Part shown: positions 58,870 to 64,000 of the stretch, in pieces
Layout of the letters: each line of letters starts with the position of its first letter
Numbering within the stretch: position 1 is the first letter of the stretch
Source: Daldinia sp. FL1419
Lineage: Eukaryota > Ascomycota > Sordariomycetes > Xylariales > Hypoxylaceae
NCBI GenBank assembly: GCA_025201765.1
Contig: MU623484.1
Span: 1-64,000, forward strand
Direction: 5' to 3'
DNA: 64,000 bases
The notes under the pieces: model-generated
Database searches by the model: none
What the model was told of the DNA's origin: nothing
What the model saw: the letters and a program-made list of their open reading frames with translations, nothing else
Position numbers and translations under genes: made by a program

Positions 58870-59355
58870 GGCAGCAATATTAAATAAATAGATACCTTCT
58901 TGCCTCGTATATTAGATATATCTCTATTAGCATTTTTAAATTCCTTCGTGATTTTCAATATTAAGCCGTCGACATATGAATTCGGGAAGCTCGGTGTACC
59001 CTTTTAAACATGCAAGGTTTTATGTATATAGTTTCACCCATATTTCTATGATCAAAATATACCCGAAAAGCACCGAGTAAATGTACCTCAGCAATATGCT
59101 CATCTCCTAAGAAGGCTGCCCAGGGGTCTAAACTACCAATGGAACTCCTTCTGGCTAGCTCTTCCGGCTATTGACAGCGTTTACTCGCCATACTGATGAA
59201 GCCACATGAAGCCATATGCATAGTCTGCTTGAAGCCCCTCTTAACTGCCAATCACGTTGTCTATATGGCTACCATTGTGAAATGAATGAGTATAATTTCA
59301 ACTTTGGTATGACAAATCTGTCACTAATATACGACCTCTTCTTGCCAGTCTATAG
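58870..59355. other. Convergent spacer
   Basis: This 486-bp AT-rich stretch lies between the MOSC fusion and MFS transporter 3' ends. Nothing else is seen. Confidence 0.5.
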
Positions 59356-61003
59356 CTATGCAGTTACACCTTTACCGCCAAGCCAGAAGTAAGCCACTAC
59401 AGCCCCTGACGCAGCCCAGATAGCGAAGCTCCATGTCAGCGTTCCCCAGCCCGCCGACTCGACAACGTAGCCAGCCCATAGCGGCCCTACAACACCCCCG
59501 AGAGAAAATGCCATATTAAAGAGACCGTAACCGAGTCCATAAACACCTTTCTCTCCAAAAACGCCCGGTCGCTTAGCAACCTTTGCTTCGATGACATAGG
59601 TAATTTCAGCCATGAGAGGGACGTTTGCGAATGCAAGAGAGATACCAAGTAGGGCAAGTAAGAAGCAAAGGAGCACCTTATGTTGGATGCTATTCTCCGT
59701 AACGAAACGGAGACACACGAGTAGCGGTATTAGAATGCAGAACCCAAAGAAGCATGGCCATCTAGCACCGTATTTATCTGAAAGCCAGCCAACTAATGGG
59801 GAGATGAAGCCTGGAAGGAATACTGCCAGAAAAAGAATTCCGGCCGCGGTCGAATTCCACCCAAAGGTGCGCTGAACGAACAAAGCTAATGTGGCATCGA
59901 ACCCCATCCTATTAAATGTCAGTTCAAACTGCGTATATAAACCCAGATGTGATGGGTTAAACTCACATGATACCGGACTCGACCAAGAGACAATATAGCG
60001 CGGCAAATAGCCGCTTAGACTTCAAGAGACTTCTGGAAGCGCACCATATGCTGATACTTTCCGAAGGGGATGTCGTGGCCTGGTTCTCTGCATTTGCTAT
60101 TTCGGTTCGTTTTTCTTCGCTATCGTCCCGTTGAGACTGGACTTGATCCCCGGAATTTGGCATGGCGGGAGAGTTGTTCGCTTCGGCGTCGATCTGATTA
60201 GCCCCTAAGGGAGAGCCGGGCGTCTCCTCTTCAATCCATCGTCTAGCAACCTTTTTCTCGATCATCACTAGCCGTAGTAAAACGTCTACTGCAACGACCC
60301 CAAAAGCGATATAGTAAACTGCGTAATAGCCTGCTGCAGCATAAACCGAACCGCCAATCACAGGAGCAATAAGCAACCCGACGCTCATCGCTATGCCAAC
60401 ATATCCCATAGCGATGCCTACCGCACTCTTCATGGTATCCACAAGTAGCGCGCATCCTACACTCCATACAACAGCTGCACTTAGCCCTTGGAGTATTCGG
60501 CCCAAGACCAGAAGACCTATCGAGTTACCGAAACATAATAAAAAAGTTGACGCAGCAAGTGCGATGAGCCCGATCAGCAGAGGCCATCGTCGGGACGATG
60601 TGTGGTCGGCGTATAATCCGGCAATAGGGCTGCCGATGAATAAGGCTACGCTATAGCAAGCCAGAAGAATCGACGTCCAATGCTGCACTTGATCCTCCGC
60701 GATCCCAACTTGGACTGTGAGGGAAAATGGTATTACTGGGACGATCAATGCATAGTAGAAGATGTCGGTGAAGATGGCCAGGCCAACTTTTTAACATCCG
60801 TTAGCAAGTCTAGGTCGGATTCAAATGAAAATGGGATATGATAAAAGAGCTATCTGTTCAAATTACAGTTCGCGGGTCTGGATGTACGAACCTGTAAGTA
60901 CTATTAGTGTTGTCGAAGATCGGATGGAAAGAAGACAAGGAGGTTTGGACTTCGAGTTCTTGGTCCCCGAGAGAAATTGTCCAGCGTTGGTGAAGAATCC
61001 CAT
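59356..61003 (-). CDS. Major facilitator superfamily transporter
   Basis: Membrane transporter of the drug:H+ antiporter (DHA1) type, about 12 helices, probably plasma-membrane. Exons complement(60892-61003, 59967-60786, 59356-59908) give 494 residues. Exon 1 encodes MGFFTNAGQFLSG... up to the first helix, and the splice restores LTVGLAIFTDIFYYALIVPVIPF as TM1. Seen: the loop-2/3 motif GLYADHTSSRRWPLL (motif A variant), LGRILQGLSAAVVWSVG (motif B/C region), GYVGIAMSVGLLIAPVIGG, a long hydrophilic central loop (about 190-255), then GWLSDKYGARWP (second motif A) and LGYGLFNMAFSLGGVVGP. The substrate is unknown. It is divergent from RRP7 by about 0.9 kb. Confidence 0.92.
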
Positions 61004-61915
61004 CTTGAATCCTCTATATTTTGTCTATCTATAACAGCTGTCCATTAGAGTGAATATATTATATATAGGAATTTAATTAGAAGTTAAAAGTTGCTGTCTA
61101 GGTATACATCCGGTAAAGACTTGCATTATCACGTAACAAAATCAAGTGACATCAAGATGAGAGGCAGAATTCTCGGCCAAGAGGCCGAAGTGGATAGATC
61201 AAAGGTAAGCTAGGATTCCGCGGGGTCCGTCCGGGAAACCGGGGTCGCAGACCACATACAACGGTAGCATTGATTACATGCTTCCATCGGGTCGCCGCAT
61301 AGGAGAAGTTGTCTCTGGGTATCTTGGATTATAAATTCACTGCTTATGGGCACTTATTGTAGGTATACATTTAAATGCACTGGCTTCCTTGTTGATAACT
61401 AAGAGATATAAGTAAGAAATATACCTATGAATCTGCGCTGCGAAACCGATACTGAACTAACCTAGAATTCGTAGGATAAAACATTCTCGAATCAACCAAA
61501 TTGTACGGGTTTGATGCAAAAGTCAGGCCATGACATCGGATAGAGAATTGCCGGTCTTCACCAAGAGGAATTGACTCATATTTGACGTCGCTTATTGGGT
61601 GATGATAGTGGTAAAAATAAAAATAAAAAGAATTTAATAAAAAAGGAGTAAATTTCGTGTTCGTATATCAATCCGAGAAAAGTCGGAGGAAGATTACTAA
61701 CACATTTTATTTACATGCATATTTCCTAATCTTCTTTTTTCATCATTGTAATTTGAGCTGTTATATGCATAAGGGGATAGCTATCGGTCGTTATCTGGTT
61801 ACGCCCGACCCACTAAAACTTTTCTTTGTTTTCCTTCCTCGATCTGAAATGAACCATCCTCCTTGATCCCTCATCAGTACAAGACCAATGCTCTTTTTTA
61901 AAAAAGCCTGTCAAA
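61004..61915. other. MFS/RRP7 divergent intergenic region
   Basis: No gene seen. A TGACTCA lies at about 61572, 340 bp upstream of RRP7. A purine-rich patch AATAAAAATAAAAAGAATTT lies near 61616. Confidence 0.5.
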
Positions 61916-62857
61916 ATGCTTAAAACATCTACCGCATCCGAGGAATTTATCGAGCTTCCCATATCGATTCCCCCCCTCCCATCCTTTCCGATCGAAGCAA
62001 TACATTACACGTATCTCCGACGAAATACTCCCAAAATACCGACACCAAATGATTCCCGAAGCCTTTTCATCGCCAATGTCCCCTGCGACAGTACTATAGC
62101 ACATTTTCGAGCGCTGTTTTCCAGCCTAGTTGGTCCGGGAAAATTCGAGACTATCACCTTCGAACACGATAAAAAGCCCCTATGGACCAGCCACGAGCCC
62201 GCCCAGGCCACAAGATTAGCCGCGCATGGCAAGAGGAAGAGGGACGAGGAGGATATGCACCACTTCGAAATCAAGGTTCGCGCTACCTTACCTCCCACAT
62301 GGTCGCGAAAAGTATATCCAAGCGGCAGTTCCGCCGTCGCATTATTCGCCGATGAGAAGAGTGTCGGACTGGTCTTGAAAGCCGCCAAAAAACTAAAGAA
62401 GCCAAAACATTATCCTGTTTGGGGCAAAGGTGTAAGGGATAGCGATACTTCGCCTCTGGGTTCTCAATGGTTGGCAGGGCATAATAGCCTAGCCTTCCCG
62501 GACAAAGACGAAGTTCAGGCTTCGACAGATGCCTACTTTACCCTTTTCAACAAAATGGAGAAGGAAGCGCGCCAGCTCGCTAAGAGACTTCGTAACGAGC
62601 CGGACGAGGATGGCTTTGTGACGGTCACACGAGGCGGTCGCGCCGCTCCTGCTAGGAGAGATGAGGCCGAAGAGGCTAAGCAAAAGATGATGGAGAGAGA
62701 GCAAAAGAAGAAGGATGAAATGACGAATTTCTACAGATTCCAGATGCGCGAAAAGCGGAAGGCTGAGCAATCTGAAATGCTACAAAGATTCGAAGAGGAT
62801 AAGAGGAAAGTACAAGCCATGAAGGAGAAACGAGGCAAATTCAGGCCTGAGACATGA
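61916..62857 (+). CDS. RRP7: Ribosomal RNA-processing protein 7
   Basis: Small-subunit ribosome biogenesis factor acting in nucleolar pre-40S particles (UTP-C/CURI complexes in yeast). Single exon, 313 residues. Seen: an RNA-recognition-like segment (RSLFIANVPCDSTIAHFRALF, about 47-67), the family motif SVGLVLKAAKKLKKPKHYPVWGKG, and the Rrp7 C-terminal domain with repeated acidic/basic coiled sequence: DEDGFVTVTRGGR (the highly conserved strand), then EEAKQKMMEREQKKKDEMTNFYRFQMREKRK and a C-terminal KRGKFRPET. Start context AAAATG. Length and motif order match fungal RRP7. Confidence 0.93.
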   Translation: MLKTSTASEEFIELPISIPPLPSFPIEAIHYTYLRRNTPKIPTPNDSRSLFIANVPCDSTIAHFRALFSSLVGPGKFETITFEHDKKPLWTSHEPAQATRLAAHGKRKRDEEDMHHFEIKVRATLPPTWSRKVYPSGSSAVALFADEKSVGLVLKAAKKLKKPKHYPVWGKGVRDSDTSPLGSQWLAGHNSLAFPDKDEVQASTDAYFTLFNKMEKEARQLAKRLRNEPDEDGFVTVTRGGRAAPARRDEAEEAKQKMMEREQKKKDEMTNFYRFQMREKRKAEQSEMLQRFEEDKRKVQAMKEKRGKFRPET

Positions 62858-64000
62858 GACCAAGTCACATTAAGAGTAGTAAAACTAGTCTCAAACTCAT
62901 CTTAATGAGTATCTCTGTAGCTCATGCCTTGCTGGCTCAGGGCGCATTTGCAAATGCCTACCAAGACCTACCTCAGGTAAGACTCTTCTCAATTCACCTA
63001 CCCTTCCTAAATGATGACGAGCACGGGGCCAGCGAAGTGCTATCGAGTCCGGGTATCAAGTTCGTCTAGGTAGCCGGATCCTCGAGCGCGCATGCCGAAA
63101 ACAACCGTGTTATTATTATATCTTCTCAAACTTGTCTGAAAAGATCTCTGTCACTGTCCTTCTATTCATGATCGTGTGTGACAGGTCGCTAACACGGCTT
63201 CTAGACATTTCGGTGGTTATATACCACTATGTAAATATGTCAGCTAAGACAGAGTGCCTTACGGTTAGGTTGCGAACAGCTTCGATTGGTAGGATTCGAA
63301 TTTGGCGATCTTGTAAAGTAATGCCCTTTCGCGTGGTGTTCTCACTGGATGGCAATATCCCATCAGTTACTAGGATGTAAACGCGCCATAACCCGTGTTT
63401 TACCAAGATAAATAAATATATGTAGTGTAAACCAGTTCGATCTAATGCAACTAAGCCCCTCTAATATCAATAAGGCGTGTCTCGCACTGGATTTCCGATA
63501 TCCGCGCTTAAGAGAGTTCTACAAGTACAATCTCCTAGTACACGGGATAAGTCCCCGAAGTGCTAGGTGACTCTGGTATAACACTCTCAATCCCAAAAAG
63601 ACTCAGGATATACCAATTCAGGGATATTATAAAACAATCTGCACTACGAACTAGACTCTAAATGAACTATGTATTGTAGCCCTCCGGCGCTTTGGGATAT
63701 AATTGGACTCCTAGCAGTAATATTAAACGCTGGGTGGCTAGTTATACGAGCGGACAATATAATAATGAGTTCATATTAAAAATTTATTCCAGGTACAATT
63801 GTAAGTTTCCATATCGATCAGCATCCCTTAATTTTATTACACACCAAGATAGCCTACCTTTAGTCGCTCTGCGTAGGTATACCTCAGGCACGCGTCTGGA
63901 TATTCAGCTTCACGAAATGCCAACCACATGATTCCGTGATTATACCAAACGCGGCCCAACACAACACGATTAGAAGTGTATCGAAAGAATTTGGAGGCCT
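62858..64000. other. Window-end region without recognised gene
   Basis: No gene I can support. Open frames of 70-82 codons at 62854-63069, 63132-63380 and 63692-63931 show no motif or start context. Confidence 0.5.

Overview
The window is nuclear DNA of a filamentous ascomycete (Pezizomycotina, probably a Sordariomycete; the class is my inference). Seen directly: single-copy eukaryotic genes split by short GT..AG introns (mostly 50-130 nt, many with CTAAC-like branch sites), Zn2Cys6 and fungal rhodopsin-domain proteins, and intergenic DNA littered with TACCTAGGTA-type words. Introns were placed by reading conserved protein families across splice sites, so the multi-exon models below are hand-built.

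Layout. 0.6-16.7 kb is a dense housekeeping block: an unrecognised acidic protein, PEX19 (peroxisomal membrane protein import), UBC9 (SUMO conjugation), asparagine synthetase with a GCN4/CPC1-type TGACTCA site upstream, the mitochondrial porin VDAC, a membrane-anchored J-protein, and an SDR-like reductase divergent from a Zn2Cys6 regulator. 17-32 kb is an eroded zone: an Hsp70-like pseudogene, a SNF2 helicase pseudogene, two intact genes (rhodopsin-domain membrane protein, CHK/EcKL-like kinase), a 566-bp MITE, and about 6.5 kb with no recognisable gene.

32-41 kb holds a GT31-like glycosyltransferase, a second MITE, a NASP/Hif1-type histone chaperone and a CDC50/LEM3 flippase subunit. 41.9-46.7 kb has an LTR-like scrap, the relic of a polyketide/NRPS terminal reductase domain, an intact 820-residue C2-pseudokinase-ankyrin protein derived from the YPK1 family, and a solo LTR with a clean 5-bp target duplication. 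48.3-50.3 kb is glutamine synthetase, whose start codon sits alone before its first intron and which carries an unusually long 577-bp intron. 50.3-54.7 kb is gene-free apart from a third MITE. 54.7-62.9 kb returns to genes: an AT-hook protein, a MOSC-ferredoxin reductase-[2Fe-2S] fusion, an MFS transporter and the ribosome-biogenesis factor RRP7.

How they relate: asparagine synthetase and glutamine synthetase both belong to amide-nitrogen metabolism but lie 40 kb apart, and nothing suggests co-regulation. The divergent SDR/Zn2Cys6 pair is the only arrangement that looks like local regulation. No CRISPR, rRNA or convincing tRNA gene was found. The strongest unusual signals are the pseudokinase, the open frame continuing past the CDC50 stop codon, the three TA-flanked MITE-like elements and the dated decay of large genes near repeats.
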